The translations under genes were made by a program, and so were the position numbers. Positions 1-9,900 of a stretch of DNA of 64,000 nt are shown here, piece after piece. The stretch's first letter is position 1, and each line of letters starts with the position of its first letter. Below the pieces are notes generated by a model. The model did not search any database, was not told the DNA's origin, and saw nothing but the letters and a program-made list of their open reading frames with translations. Origin of the DNA: JAGOEY01 sp017997515 (lineage in GTDB: Bacteria > Pseudomonadota > Gammaproteobacteria > Burkholderiales > Burkholderiaceae_C); the NCBI GenBank assembly GCA_026314275.1, contig CP111109.1:4153518-4217517 (forward strand), read 5' to 3'.

Positions 1-1
1 C

Positions 2-670
2 GCCGACCACACGGCGCGCATCCGCGACGCAGTGGGCGTGCCGCTGATCGTGGACGCCGATACCGGCTTTGGCAATGCGCTGAACGTGCGCCACACCGTG
101 CGCGTGCTGGAGCGGGCGGGTGCCGACTGTATCCAGTTTGAAGACCAGGTGGCGCCCAAACGCTGCGGCCACTTCTCGGGCAAGGAAGTCATCAGCACCA
201 AGGAGGCCGTCAGCAAGATCAAGGCCGCGGTCGATGCGCGCCAGGATGCCAACCTGCTCATCATGGCCCGCACCGATGCCGCCGCCACCCACGGCTTCGA
301 GGCCGCTATCGAGCGGGCCCAGCGGTTTGCCGAGGCCGGTGCGGACATCCTGTTCGTCGAGGCCGTCACCCAAGCGGAGGAAGTGCGCGCCCTGCCCACG
401 CGCCTGGCCCAACCCCAGCTGATGAACATGGTGATCGGCGGCAAGACCCCGATCTTCAACGCCGAGCAACTGGGTGAGATGGGTTACGGCATCGTGCTCT
501 ACGCCAACGCCGCACTCCAAGGTGCGGTGGCAGGCATGCAGAAAGCGTTAACCGTGCTGCGCGACGAGAAGGAAGTGCAGGAATCCAGCGGCCTGGTGAC
601 ACCCTTCGCCGAGCGCCAGCGGCTGGTGGGCAAGCCGCAATGGGATGCGCTGGAGCGCAAATACGTCTGA
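2..670 (+). CDS. Isocitrate lyase/PEP mutase family protein, 5' truncated by window edge
   Basis: The reading frame is open from base 2, so the N-terminus lies outside the window and the GTG at 32 is internal. About 222 codons are visible. The motif DADTGFGN followed by the family signature PKRCGHF (KKCGH in true isocitrate lyases) and a later MARTDA segment place it in the isocitrate lyase/phosphoenolpyruvate mutase superfamily, Mg-dependent TIM-barrel enzymes acting on C-C or C-P bonds next to a carboxylate. Members of this short type include oxaloacetate decarboxylases, methylisocitrate lyase relatives and carboxyphosphonoenolpyruvate mutases. The exact substrate cannot be read from the sequence. 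The gene ends cleanly at a TGA about 120 bases before the next start. Confidence 0.85.
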   Translation, partial: ADHTARIRDAVGVPLIVDADTGFGNALNVRHTVRVLERAGADCIQFEDQVAPKRCGHFSGKEVISTKEAVSKIKAAVDARQDANLLIMARTDAAATHGFEAAIERAQRFAEAGADILFVEAVTQAEEVRALPTRLAQPQLMNMVIGGKTPIFNAEQLGEMGYGIVLYANAALQGAVAGMQKALTVLRDEKEVQESSGLVTPFAERQRLVGKPQWDALERKYV

Positions 671-786
671 CCGGGGTGGGCTGCGGAGCTGTTGCGCTGG
701 CCTTGGCGCAGCCACCGTACACCCGGAACCCGTACGGTCATCGGGGGCTGGCTACCATCACGCGTTCCCCCACACACTCCAAAACC

Positions 787-1254
787 ATGCTCTACGCCAC
801 CCTCAAACTCGTCCATGTCCTGTCCCTCATCGTGTGGATCGGCGGCATGGTGTTTGCCCATTTCTTCCTGCGCCCTGCCGCCCAAACGCTGGCACCCGAA
901 GCGCGGGTGCGGCTGATGGCAGACGTGTTGCAGCGCTTCTTCAACGCCGTGTCGGTGGCCATCGTGCTGGTGCTGGGCACGGGCCTGTGGATGATCGGCA
1001 ACGTGGCCAAACACACGGTGCAGTCCGGCGGCAGTTTTGCCATGCCACTGTCGTGGACGGTCATGGCCACGCTGGGGCTGGTGATGATGGCCATCTTCGG
1101 CCACATCCGGTTTGCGCTGTTCAAACGCCTGCAGCGCGCCGTCGCGGCCACAGACTGGGCCGCAGGTGGCAAGGCACTGGCCAGCATCCGCAGCCTGGTG
1201 GCGCTGAACCTGGGCCTCGGTGTGCTGACGGTGGCGGTGGCGCTGCTGGCATAA
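787..1254 (+). CDS. CopD-like small integral membrane protein
   Basis: A 155-residue protein with four predicted membrane helices (roughly residues 5-25, 50-70, 80-105 and 130-153). The first helix carries HVLSLIVWIGGMVF, the pattern of CopD-type and related heme/copper-associated membrane proteins, with a conserved-looking His and Trp. The ATG at 787 begins directly with the hydrophobic helix, which is why the longer in-frame extension to 640 was not used. Function in copper handling is only suggested by family resemblance; no copper gene sits beside it. Confidence 0.7.
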   Translation: MLYATLKLVHVLSLIVWIGGMVFAHFFLRPAAQTLAPEARVRLMADVLQRFFNAVSVAIVLVLGTGLWMIGNVAKHTVQSGGSFAMPLSWTVMATLGLVMMAIFGHIRFALFKRLQRAVAATDWAAGGKALASIRSLVALNLGLGVLTVAVALLA

Positions 1255-1328
1255 AGCAGCTATTTTCAGAGCCAAACAGGGCTCTAGCGCACACCCATCG
1301 TACGCAAGTAGCTATTAAATAAATAGCA
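1255..1328. repeat. Dispersed palindromic repeat, intergenic copy
   Basis: AT-rich ends with GTAGCTATTA and AGCAGCTATT enclosing a GCGC-containing core between two convergent genes. The same building blocks (AGCTATC/T flank, GCGC...GCGC core) recur at many places in this window, some of them inside genes. Confidence 0.55.
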
Positions 1329-1330
1329 AA

Positions 1331-2593
1331 CTATACCCACAACCACTGCACCAGTTGCAGCGTGCCCAGCGCTGCCAGCAGCGCAGGTGGCATCACCAAC
1401 GCGCCGAGTTTCAGAAACTGCCAGCTGCCCACCGACACCCCTTCGCGCCGCAGCGCGGCCAGCCACAGGATGGTGGCGAGTGAACCGGTGACCGACAGGT
1501 TCGGCCCCAGGTCCACCCCGATCAACGCGGCGGCACGCAGGGCGGGGGCGGCATCGGCGGCGTCAAGTGCGGCCCCGGCCAGCAGCCCGGTGGGCAGGTT
1601 GTTGACCAGGTTGGTGGCCAGCCCCAACACAGCCCCCAGCACGGTGCCCGCCGAGTGCGGCCACAGCAGCGTGGCGCGCTGCAGGGCGGCGGCCAGCAGG
1701 CCGACCACACCGGTCAACTCCAGCGCCTGCACAAACACAAACAGCCCCGCCACAAGCGGCAACACACTCCACGACACCGCCCGCAGCGGCCCCCACGGTG
1801 CCCGCCCACAGCCCAAGCGCAGCAGCCCCAGCGTGAGCAGCGCCGCACCCAGCGTGGGCCAGCCCAGCGGAACCCGCAGCCAGGCGCAAACCACCAGCAC
1901 CAGCACCGATGCGGCCAGCCCGCCCGCCGCCAAGCGGCCCCCGGCCGTCAGCGGCTGCGCGGGCACACGCGCCGCAATCTGCAGCGGAATGTCGTTACGC
2001 AGCGCCCAGCGCAGCACGGCGTAGGTGACACCAATGGATGCGACGGATGGCAGCGCAAACAGCGCCAGCCACTGCGCCAGCGACGGCATGTGGCGGCCCC
2101 ACAGCACCAGGTTGGCCGGGTTGGAAATCGGCAGCACAAAACTGGCCGCGTTGGCGATAAAGGCGCACACAAACAGGTAGGGCAGCGGTGCCGCGCCCAC
2201 CACCCGCGCCACAGCAAACACCGCAGGCGTCAGCACCACGGCGGTGGCGTCGTTCGACAAAAACACTGTGACCAGCGTGCCCACCGCATACACCCAGCCA
2301 AACAGCCGCTGCCCCGAGCCCGCCGCCCGGCGTGCCGCCAGCGCGGCCAGCCAGTCAAACACGCCCTCGCGCCGCGCCAGCTCGGACAGCAGCATCATCC
2401 CGGCCAGGAACAGGTAGACATCGTCACCCCGCCGCACGCCGGCCCAGGCCTGCGCAGGTGCCAGCAATTGCAGCACCACCAACGCCAACGCCCCGGCCAC
2501 CGCCCACAGCGCCTCGGGCAACCGCCAAGGCCGCAGAATGACGGCGCTGGTCGCCACGGCGATCAGCAACCAGGTCCAGTGCGTGGCGCTCAT
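1331..2593 (-). CDS. ArsB/NhaD-type anion permease
   Basis: A 420-residue, very hydrophobic protein with about 10-12 membrane segments, the usual size for the ion-transporter superfamily that includes ArsB and SLC13/CitT permeases. Recognisable pieces are FLAGMMLLSELARREGVFDW in the first half, then LSNDATAVVLTPAV and an ANAASFVLPISNPANLVL segment, the diagnostic SNDA and SNPANL motifs of ArsB-like arsenite/antimonite effluxers. No arsR, arsC or arsA is adjacent, so arsenite export is probable rather than shown. It stands alone and converges on the CopD-like gene. Confidence 0.75.
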   Translation of the reverse strand: MSATHWTWLLIAVATSAVILRPWRLPEALWAVAGALALVVLQLLAPAQAWAGVRRGDDVYLFLAGMMLLSELARREGVFDWLAALAARRAAGSGQRLFGWVYAVGTLVTVFLSNDATAVVLTPAVFAVARVVGAAPLPYLFVCAFIANAASFVLPISNPANLVLWGRHMPSLAQWLALFALPSVASIGVTYAVLRWALRNDIPLQIAARVPAQPLTAGGRLAAGGLAASVLVLVVCAWLRVPLGWPTLGAALLTLGLLRLGCGRAPWGPLRAVSWSVLPLVAGLFVFVQALELTGVVGLLAAALQRATLLWPHSAGTVLGAVLGLATNLVNNLPTGLLAGAALDAADAAPALRAAALIGVDLGPNLSVTGSLATILWLAALRREGVSVGSWQFLKLGALVMPPALLAALGTLQLVQWLWV

Positions 2594-2689
2594 GGGTGCA
2601 CCTTGGCGCAGGGGAAAGGGGGAAACTTCAGCATGCGGCGGATTCTATGCACCGCCGACAATCGACTACCCCCTATTTCGGAGCTTCCC

Positions 2690-3082
2690 ATGCAATTTGG
2701 CTACACCATCGTCTACGTGCCTGACGTCGCCGCGTCCCTCACGTTTTTTGAACAAGCTTTTGGCTTCACGCGCCGCTTTTTGCACGAGTCCGGCACCTAC
2801 GGCGAGCTGGAAACCGGTGCCACCACACTGGCGTTTGCAGACCATACCCTGGGTGAGATGAACTTCTCCGGTGGCCATGTTGAGGCGCACACCACCGCCC
2901 AGCCACTGGGCATGGAGCTTGGTTTTGTCACCCCCGACGTGGCCGCCGCCCACCACACCGCGCTGGCCGCAGGAGCCACCGAGCTGTCAGCACCGCAGAC
3001 CAAACCCTGGGGCCAGGTGGTGTCGTATGTGCGCTGCCCGGACGGCACGCTGGTGGAGCTGTGTACGCCGATGGCTGCTTAG
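2690..3082 (+). CDS. VOC (glyoxalase/bleomycin-resistance) family protein
   Basis: A 130-residue single-domain protein with the paired beta-alpha-beta-beta-beta halves of the vicinal oxygen chelate fold: MQFGYTIVYVPDVAASLTFF opens the first half and MELGFVTPDVAAAHHTAL the second. It ends with the common DGTLVELCTP strand. Metal-binding positions are plausible (His/Glu at the strand ends) but the substrate is unknown. The ATG at 2690 is preferred over the far upstream frame opening because the fold begins immediately after it. Confidence 0.85.
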   Translation: MQFGYTIVYVPDVAASLTFFEQAFGFTRRFLHESGTYGELETGATTLAFADHTLGEMNFSGGHVEAHTTAQPLGMELGFVTPDVAAAHHTALAAGATELSAPQTKPWGQVVSYVRCPDGTLVELCTPMAA

Positions 3083-3194
3083 CCTGCGCACACAGAGGGG
3101 TGATACCCATCAGTTAGGATGGTTTCGCCCAGCCATTGGGCGCTGTCCCTATGCCTTCTGGCTTGTTTGCACACTGCAGCAGAAAGACCAAACC

Positions 3195-4625
3195 ATGCCC
3201 GCCGCCACTCCCCAAATTCATGTCCGCCCAACACAGCGCAGCCTGACGGGCCTGCGGCTTGTGGTGGCAAGTTTTCTGCTGAGCCTGACTGCAGCCGGCC
3301 AAGCCCATGTGGAAGGCCTGCCACCACCTGCGGCTGCCCCAGCTGCCAAAACCACAACCCACACGCTGTTCCAGAACGTACGTGTTTTCAACGGCACCAG
3401 TGCCACCCTGTCAGGCCCGTCGTATGTGCTGGTCAAGGGCAACACCATTACGCAGATCTCGGCGACTCCGCTGGACGCGGCGGCCACAACCGGTGCCCAG
3501 GTGATCGAAGGCAAGGGCCGCACCCTCATGCCCGGCCTGATCGACGCCCACTGGCACAGCATGATGGCGGCCCCGTCGCTGGGGGCCATCCTGGGCGGTG
3601 ATACGCGTTACCTCACTGCGGTTGCGGTGGCGGAGTCCGGACGCACTTTGATGCGCGGCTTTACCACCGTGCGCGACGTGGGCGGCAACGTCTTTGGGCT
3701 GAAGCAGGCAGTGGACGAAGGGGTGGTGCCCGGCCCGCGTATCTACCCGTCCGGGGCGATGATCAGTGTGACCAGCGGCCATGGTGACTTCCGCCAGGCC
3801 AGCGACCTGCCACGCAGGCAAGGGGCGCCCGGTGCCGTGGGCGACAAGGACGGCGACAGCGCCATCGCCGACAGCCCCGACGAGGTGCGTATGCGTGTGC
3901 GCGAGCAGCTCATGCGCGGTGCCGCACACATCAAACTCACAGCTGGCGGCGGTGTCTCCTCACCCCACAGTCCGCTGGACGTGGTGACCTTCACTCCGGC
4001 CGAGCTGCGTGCGGCGACGGAAGCTGCGGGCAATTGGGGGACTTATGTCACCGTCCATGCGTACACCACAGAAGCTATTCGCCAAGCCATTGAGTCGGGA
4101 GTCAAGGTCATCGAACATGGCAGCCTGATAGACGACGAGACGGCCCGGCTGATGAAAAACAAGGGCATCTGGCTGAGCATCCAGCCGTTCCCGGACGCCA
4201 TGGCCGATGCGTTCCCTCCAGGCTCGTTCGAGCGGAAAAAGGCCGAGGAAGTGTTTGCGGGCAACAACAACACCTACACACTGGCGAAGAAGTACCAGCT
4301 CAAGACCGCGTTCGGCACCGACGTGTTGTTCTCCGCCGCACTGGCCGCACAGCAGGGTTCAATCCTCGCCAGCCTGAACCGCTGGTACACCCCGGCCGAA
4401 ACCCTGGCCATGGCCACCGGCACCAACGGCGAATTGCTGCAGCTCACCGGCAAACGCAACCCCTACCCCGGCAAGCTCGGTGTGGTGCAGGTGGGCGCCA
4501 TGGCCGACCTGCTGCTGGTAGACGGCAACCCGCTGGAGAACCTGAAACTCATCGCAGACCCGGAGCGCAACTTCGTGGTGATCATGAAGGACGGCGTGGT
4601 CTACAAAAACACCGTGCCGCGTTGA
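3195..4625 (+). CDS. Exported metal-dependent amidohydrolase
   Basis: A 476-residue protein. Residues 1-40 form a basic then hydrophobic stretch ending near GQAHVEG, consistent with a signal peptide and periplasmic location. The amidohydrolase domain follows: an N-terminal beta-sandwich strand (NVRVFNG), LMPGLIDAHWHS with the zinc-binding HxH, a KLTAGGGVSS segment with the bridging Lys, HAYT and IEHGS histidines, and FGTDVLF with the catalytic Asp. The layout resembles Xaa-Pro dipeptidase-like or imidazolonepropionase-like amidohydrolases, often annotated as carboxypeptidases. The ATG at 3195 gives the export signal; the longer upstream frame overlaps the VOC gene and was rejected. Confidence 0.85.
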   Translation: MPAATPQIHVRPTQRSLTGLRLVVASFLLSLTAAGQAHVEGLPPPAAAPAAKTTTHTLFQNVRVFNGTSATLSGPSYVLVKGNTITQISATPLDAAATTGAQVIEGKGRTLMPGLIDAHWHSMMAAPSLGAILGGDTRYLTAVAVAESGRTLMRGFTTVRDVGGNVFGLKQAVDEGVVPGPRIYPSGAMISVTSGHGDFRQASDLPRRQGAPGAVGDKDGDSAIADSPDEVRMRVREQLMRGAAHIKLTAGGGVSSPHSPLDVVTFTPAELRAATEAAGNWGTYVTVHAYTTEAIRQAIESGVKVIEHGSLIDDETARLMKNKGIWLSIQPFPDAMADAFPPGSFERKKAEEVFAGNNNTYTLAKKYQLKTAFGTDVLFSAALAAQQGSILASLNRWYTPAETLAMATGTNGELLQLTGKRNPYPGKLGVVQVGAMADLLLVDGNPLENLKLIADPERNFVVIMKDGVVYKNTVPR

Positions 4626-4650
4626 GCGTGCGCCCCACGGCAGAGGCCAG

Positions 4651-5619
4651 CTAAATCTGCATGATCGCCCGCGCCAGCGTGTCCTGCGCAGCAGGCGGCA
4701 GCACCCCCAGCCGCACCAGGCCGGGCAGACCAAAAGACGTGGTGTCGCGCAGCTTGATGCCCTTGCCGCGCAGGCTGTGCAGGCTGCGTGGCAGGTCATC
4801 CCAGGGAGGCAGGGCACAAAAGAAGTTGGCCTCACTGGGCAGGCAGGCCCAACCCATGTCTTCGAGCATCGCCACCTGCCGCGCCTTCCATGTGCGCAAG
4901 GTCTGCAGGCTCTGCGCCAGCCACTGCTGCACACCTGGCTGGCACCATGCCTCCAGCATCGCCACACCATGGGCACCAACGGGCCAAGACGGGCACAGGG
5001 CCTGCAGCGGCGTGGTGTCCACACCCAGCGGAGCAATCGCATAGGCCGCGCGGATACCCGTCAGGCCCAGCGCCTTGTTGGGCGTGTAGAGCTGCCATAG
5101 CCTGTCCATCTGCGCGGCACCGAGGCTGGGCGCGTCTTCCAGGCGCAGCGGCGCATAGGCACAGTCCAGCACCAGTTGCTGCGCCACCCGCAACCCATCC
5201 ACCAGCGCCACCAACCCGGCATGGTTCTGTCCCAGAGGGCTGGACGGTTCACACCCCCACAGCAGCCCGGCATCCGCTGCCGAAGCCTTCTGCAAACCCC
5301 AAACCAGCGCCGCCTGCGCATAGTCGCCGTAGTGGTGCGGGGGCAAACACACGCCCTGCCCCCGTTGCAGCGCGCTGCAACGAAAAATGAATTCACTGGC
5401 ACTGGCCGCCAAAACCACCCGCCCCATATCCACCCCATGGAACGCCGCCAGCTGCGCCCGCAGCGCGGTGTACTGCGGGTCGGGGTACACCGTGGCGTCG
5501 GCCTGCTGCACCGCAGCCAGCGCTTGCGGGCATGGCCCCAGGCTGTTGCTGTTGGTGGAGAAGTCGAAGCGGGGTGTGCCCAGGGCGTCGGGGCCGCCGT
5601 GCTCGGCAGTCATGGCCAT
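4651..5619 (-). CDS. cobC: Threonine-phosphate decarboxylase-like PLP aminotransferase
   Basis: A 322-residue fold-type I PLP enzyme. It starts with FDFSTNSNSLGPCP, typical of histidinol-phosphate aminotransferase relatives, and carries YTPNKALGLTGIRAAYAI, where the Lys forms the Schiff base with PLP and the Arg binds phosphate or carboxylate. In cobalamin gene clusters this branch makes (R)-1-amino-2-propanol phosphate from threonine phosphate for the nucleotide loop, the substrate joined by CbiB. It is slightly short for the family. It is co-oriented with the cobalamin operon but separated from cbiB by the TacAT-Wadjet cassette. Alternative: another aminotransferase; the context makes cobC more likely. 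Confidence 0.75.
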   Translation of the reverse strand: MAMTAEHGGPDALGTPRFDFSTNSNSLGPCPQALAAVQQADATVYPDPQYTALRAQLAAFHGVDMGRVVLAASASEFIFRCSALQRGQGVCLPPHHYGDYAQAALVWGLQKASAADAGLLWGCEPSSPLGQNHAGLVALVDGLRVAQQLVLDCAYAPLRLEDAPSLGAAQMDRLWQLYTPNKALGLTGIRAAYAIAPLGVDTTPLQALCPSWPVGAHGVAMLEAWCQPGVQQWLAQSLQTLRTWKARQVAMLEDMGWACLPSEANFFCALPPWDDLPRSLHSLRGKGIKLRDTTSFGLPGLVRLGVLPPAAQDTLARAIMQI

Positions 5620-5630
5620 GGCGTTATCAA

Positions 5631-5681
5631 AATGATAGCTACTAGTGCTGGTAGAACGTGCGCTAGAGGCATATTTTATTC
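5631..5681. repeat. Dispersed palindromic repeat, between jetD and cobC
   Basis: ATGATAGCTACTAGTGC then GTGCGCTAGAGGC followed by an AT-rich tail. It fills half of the 106-base gap between the Wadjet cassette and cobC and shares the GATAGCT and GCGCTAGAGGC blocks with other copies. Confidence 0.6.
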
Positions 5682-5725
5682 ATGAAGTATTTCAAACCAA
5701 TAGGAGGCAATGCGAAGCAGAACAA

Positions 5726-6904
5726 TCAACACCCACCCGGTATTTTCAAACCCATTAACGCCCGCTGCACCCAGCCAAACCCCACCCGCTCCTGCTCCAG
5801 CCGCAAACGTGTTTGCAGGCGGTTGTCACGCAGGTCGTCAAACAGCGCGCCCTCCTCTGCCGTCAGCCAAGGCAGGTTGCGCAGCAGCGGTTGCGGCTCT
5901 TCGCCCCAGTGGGCGGTGTGGGCCAGCAGCGTGGCGCGGTCCATCAGCAGGGACTGGGCGTGGGGCAGCGTGGCGCGGAGCTGGTCGAGGATGGCGAAGC
6001 CGTGGGTGTCGATGTCGCCCCAGTAGTACACGGCGCAGCGGTGCAGCCACTGGGCATCGGCCAGCGCCTCGAAACCATAGCCCGCGCCAAACACCACCAT
6101 GCCGCCCGGCACCTGCGGGAAGGCCAGGAAGTTGACTTCGTTTTCGGTGATGAAGACGTTGTGAACCGCTGGTGCAAGTTGCGCAAACGCAGCCTGGGTG
6201 ATGCCGATGTCCACACCAAAGGCCGATCCGTCCAGCAGCCGAAATCGGATGCGCAGCGGTTTGTCCAAAAAGCCGTATCGGCGGGCGAACTGGCTGGCCC
6301 CGGCGGCACTGGCGTCGATGGCCTCGGGCGGCAAGGCGATGTCCAGAAGCTCGGCCAGCACGCTGCGGTGGGCTTCAATGAACTTGCTATCGACCCCGGC
6401 AATGTCCACCTGCCGCAGGTAGATGGCGGGGCGCGGATGGGCCTGCAGCCAGGCCACGACGGCCAGCAGGCGGGGCCATTGCGCAGCCAGGGCCAGCGCC
6501 GCCAGCGGACGCTTGGCCAGCCACGGAAGCAGCGCGGGTTGGGATACACGCGTGCTGCTGACCAGTGCGCTGAAGCGCTGGGTGTCTTTGGTTTTGCCGA
6601 TAAACGCCATGGCCGCGTCGAGGGAGTCGATCCACACGGCGTCGGGCACGCTTTGGCTGCCCACTTCGCGGTGGCGCGCTGCGCGCTCGGTGAGCCGGTA
6701 GTCCACGGCGTTGTGGCGCAGCGCAGCGGCCCAGAGGCGCACCTCGGGGAAGCGCGTGGCGAGGTCGGATGAACCGGGGACGGAAAGCGGCAAGCGCAGA
6801 GGGAACAGTCCGTGTTGCGGCGCCACCACCTGTGCCAGCAAGACGCCCTTGTCCCACAGCTTGTGCACCTGGACACGCAGGTCGGCCGGGCTAGTCCAGG
6901 GCAT
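5726..6904 (-). CDS. jetD: Wadjet protein JetD (DUF3322/DUF2220, Toprim nuclease)
   Basis: A 392-residue protein with an N-terminal DUF3322-like half and a C-terminal DUF2220 half. The Toprim-like catalytic elements are visible: FITENE with Glu254, and YYWGDIDTHGF with Asp297 and Asp299. In type I Wadjet, JetD is the topoisomerase VI-like nuclease that cleaves circular plasmid DNA after JetABC has extruded it. The ATG at 6904 overlaps the end of jetC by 14 bases; GTG 6907 and TTG 6910 are alternatives. It is the last gene of the cassette, and 106 bases with a dispersed repeat separate it from cobC. Confidence 0.92.
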   Translation of the reverse strand: MPWTSPADLRVQVHKLWDKGVLLAQVVAPQHGLFPLRLPLSVPGSSDLATRFPEVRLWAAALRHNAVDYRLTERAARHREVGSQSVPDAVWIDSLDAAMAFIGKTKDTQRFSALVSSTRVSQPALLPWLAKRPLAALALAAQWPRLLAVVAWLQAHPRPAIYLRQVDIAGVDSKFIEAHRSVLAELLDIALPPEAIDASAAGASQFARRYGFLDKPLRIRFRLLDGSAFGVDIGITQAAFAQLAPAVHNVFITENEVNFLAFPQVPGGMVVFGAGYGFEALADAQWLHRCAVYYWGDIDTHGFAILDQLRATLPHAQSLLMDRATLLAHTAHWGEEPQPLLRNLPWLTAEEGALFDDLRDNRLQTRLRLEQERVGFGWVQRALMGLKIPGGC

Positions 6905-9900
6905 CACCAATTCCAGCGATGTGCACCTGGCTGGTCAGCGCGGCCAGGCGGTCTTTTTCAGCCTGGTATTCCTGGATGCTGAGGTTGCGCAGTTTGGAGT
7001 CGCGGCCCTCGTCGTTCTGCACAAACCCCACACTGGCGACAAAGGGTTCGATGATGTGGATTTTTTGCAGCGGGGTGACGATGAGCAGCTGCAGGTTCAG
7101 CCGCTGGAACAGCTCCAGCCCATACTGGGCGGACTCGTCGGACCCTCTACCAAAGGCTTCGTCAATCACCACAAAACGGAAGCTGCGCGACCGGGTTTCG
7201 CCCCAAGCCAGACCAAACTGGTAGGCCAGGCTGGCCGCCAGGATGGTGTAGGCCAGCTTTTCTTTTTGCCCGCCCGACTTGCCGCCGGAGTCGGAATAGT
7301 GCTCATGTTCACGCTCGTCGTCGCGCCAGCGCTCGCTGGCGGCAAACACAAACCAGTTGCGCACGTCGGTGACTTTGGCGGCCCAGCGCCGGTCGAGTTC
7401 GGTGTGGCCTTCGCGGCCCCGCAGCCGCTCGATGATGGCTTTGACCTGCAGGAACTTGGCCTCGGAATACTGGCCGTCCTGCGACGCTGCGTCACCCGAC
7501 AGCGCGCCGGACAAACAGGCGCGTAGCTCGGCTGAAAAGTCGCGCACTTCCACATCCGTGGCGGCCTGCGTTTCCAGAACGATGAAGCGCTCGGGGTTGT
7601 AGTCAATCTGCCGCAACGACTGGTTGATGCGGGTAATACGTTCCTTGATGGTCTCGCGTTCGCGGTTGAGCTGCGAGTTGAAGTGGGCCACCTCGTTGAT
7701 GGTGTTCTCGTTCAGCAAGTCCTTGAACTTGCTCTCAAAACGCGGCAGGTCGTCGGCTGCCAGCTGTTGCAGCAAGCTGCGGTATTCACCCGCCGAGGCG
7801 ACGGAGACGTCGATTTCCTGCGTCTGCAGCGGGTATGCGGTGCTGAAGGCGCGCATCGCAGCAATGATTTTTTCCAACAGGCGGTTGGCGCGGCTGGCCT
7901 CGGTGTCGATGGATTTTTGCAAGGCATCACGCACGTCACGCTCACGGGCATCGCAGCTCTCCACCGTGAGTGGCTGCCCCGCAGATATCTCGGTCTGCAG
8001 GGCCGCCAACTGCGCCGCAACAGCCGCGTCGGTGTCTGCCGCAGTGGCCAGCAGCTCCGTCTGGTCGCGCAGGGCCTGGGTATCGCTGGTTTTTTGTTCG
8101 GTCTTGGCACGCCGTTCGCGCTGTGTTGCCAGCTTGCCTTCGGTGTCCTCCAGTTGGCCCTCCAGCGCGGCCAGGCGCTGGGTCAGGGTCTGCAGCAGAT
8201 CCGACGATTCTTGCAGTCGCGTCAATTCGTCCTGCACACGTTGAACGTCCAGCGCCAGGCTGGGCCAGTCCAGCTCCCGGTAGTCGTGGAACTCGACCAG
8301 TTTGTCGAGGGCGCTCAGCCGATGCTGAACCGTCTGCTGCTGTGTCTGCACCGCGCCAATCTGTGCACCGATCTGGCCGAGCCTGGCCTCCAGCACCCGC
8401 GCCTTGGTTTTTAAGGCATCGAGTTTGGCGGCGTTGCTCCAGCCCAGCACATAACGGCTGCGGTCGTCCAGTCGGTGCCGGTCGTCCTTCTCGTGGCGGT
8501 CGCCCCCCTTGCTTTGGCCGGAGCGTGTGACGGCCCGGGGCTCACGGCGAAACTGCTCCTGGCTGGTGCAGCACACCACGTTGAAGCGTTGCCACACCGC
8601 CTGCTCCAGCCAGTGGTAGAAGGCCGAATCGGGTTTGATGGCGATCTTGCGTGGCAGAGCGTCAGCATGCAGCGGTGGCGGCTCGGCGGGTTTGCCCGGG
8701 CGCACGCTGAAGTAGACCAAACGGCCTTTGAGCTGGGTCTGGTCCACCCACTCGGCCACGCGGGCGTAGAGCGCCTCGGGCACCAGCAGCGACAGGCCAA
8801 AGTTGTGCATCAAACGCTCGATGGCCCCCTCCCAGTCGCGCTCGCTGTCGCGCACCTCCATCAGCTCGCCGGCAAAGGGCATGGACTCCTCAGTGGTGCC
8901 CAAGGCCTGGCACAAAGCGGCGCGAATGGCGATTTGCTGCGTGTCGATATTGCTGCGGCGGCCTTGCAGGCTGGTGATGTCGGCCTTCAGCGCTTGGTGC
9001 TCCTGGTTGCCCAGCGTGAACGCAGCGCTGTGTTCGACCAGCGCGTTTTGCAAGGCGGCGCCGCTGTCTTTCTCGACCTCACGCAGTTGCACACAGCTTT
9101 GCTGTTGGGTGATCAGGTCTTCCATGCTGGCGACTTGCAGCAGGCCTAGCTGTTTGCGCAGCTCGTCGTAGCGGGCAGCATTGGTTTTGCGCCGCGCAAC
9201 CTCAGCTTGCTTGCGGGCTACTTCTTCACCCAGTTGGGCGATGCGGTCACCACCGCTTTGGGCAATCGACAGGCGCAGTGCACGCTCATCTTTTTGCTGT
9301 TCAGCGCGCAGCGCGTCGAGCTTTTCGAGCTTGGCGTTTTCGCTGGCGAATGTGTCTGCCAGGGTTTGCAGGCGGGTGTCGATCAGGTCCAGCTTGAGCG
9401 CCGCGAAGTGCGGCTTGAGGGCCTCGCGGCAGCGGCGCAATGTGTCGGTGCTGGCCAGCAGCGCGGCGTGTTTGTCGCAGTCGTCTACCAGCGGGGTCAG
9501 CAGCGCGACCTGCTCCTTGGCCTTGAGCACAGCGGCATGTGCGCGGCTGAGGTCGTCGAAATGGGCAATCAGCGCCTGGATACGCGGGGCCACGTCGAAC
9601 GGCTCCAGCATGTGGTGGCGCACAAAGTCGGTGAGGTTGCCCACCGATTTCATCGACACGGTTTGGTGGAACAGCTCCAGCGCCTGCTCGCCTTCGATAC
9701 CAAAGCGGCGGCGAAAGTGCGCGCCATAGGGCGGGAAGCTGTCAAACAGGCTGGCACCCCCTTTGCGCAAGCGCGTGCGCAGGGCGGTCACGGCGCTGCC
9801 AAAGTGGGAGAAGTCGGCCGCAATCGACAAGGCCTGGTCGCTTGCCACATAAAAACGCTCTGGCTGGCCCACCGTGTCTTTGAGCCAGAACACCTGCGCC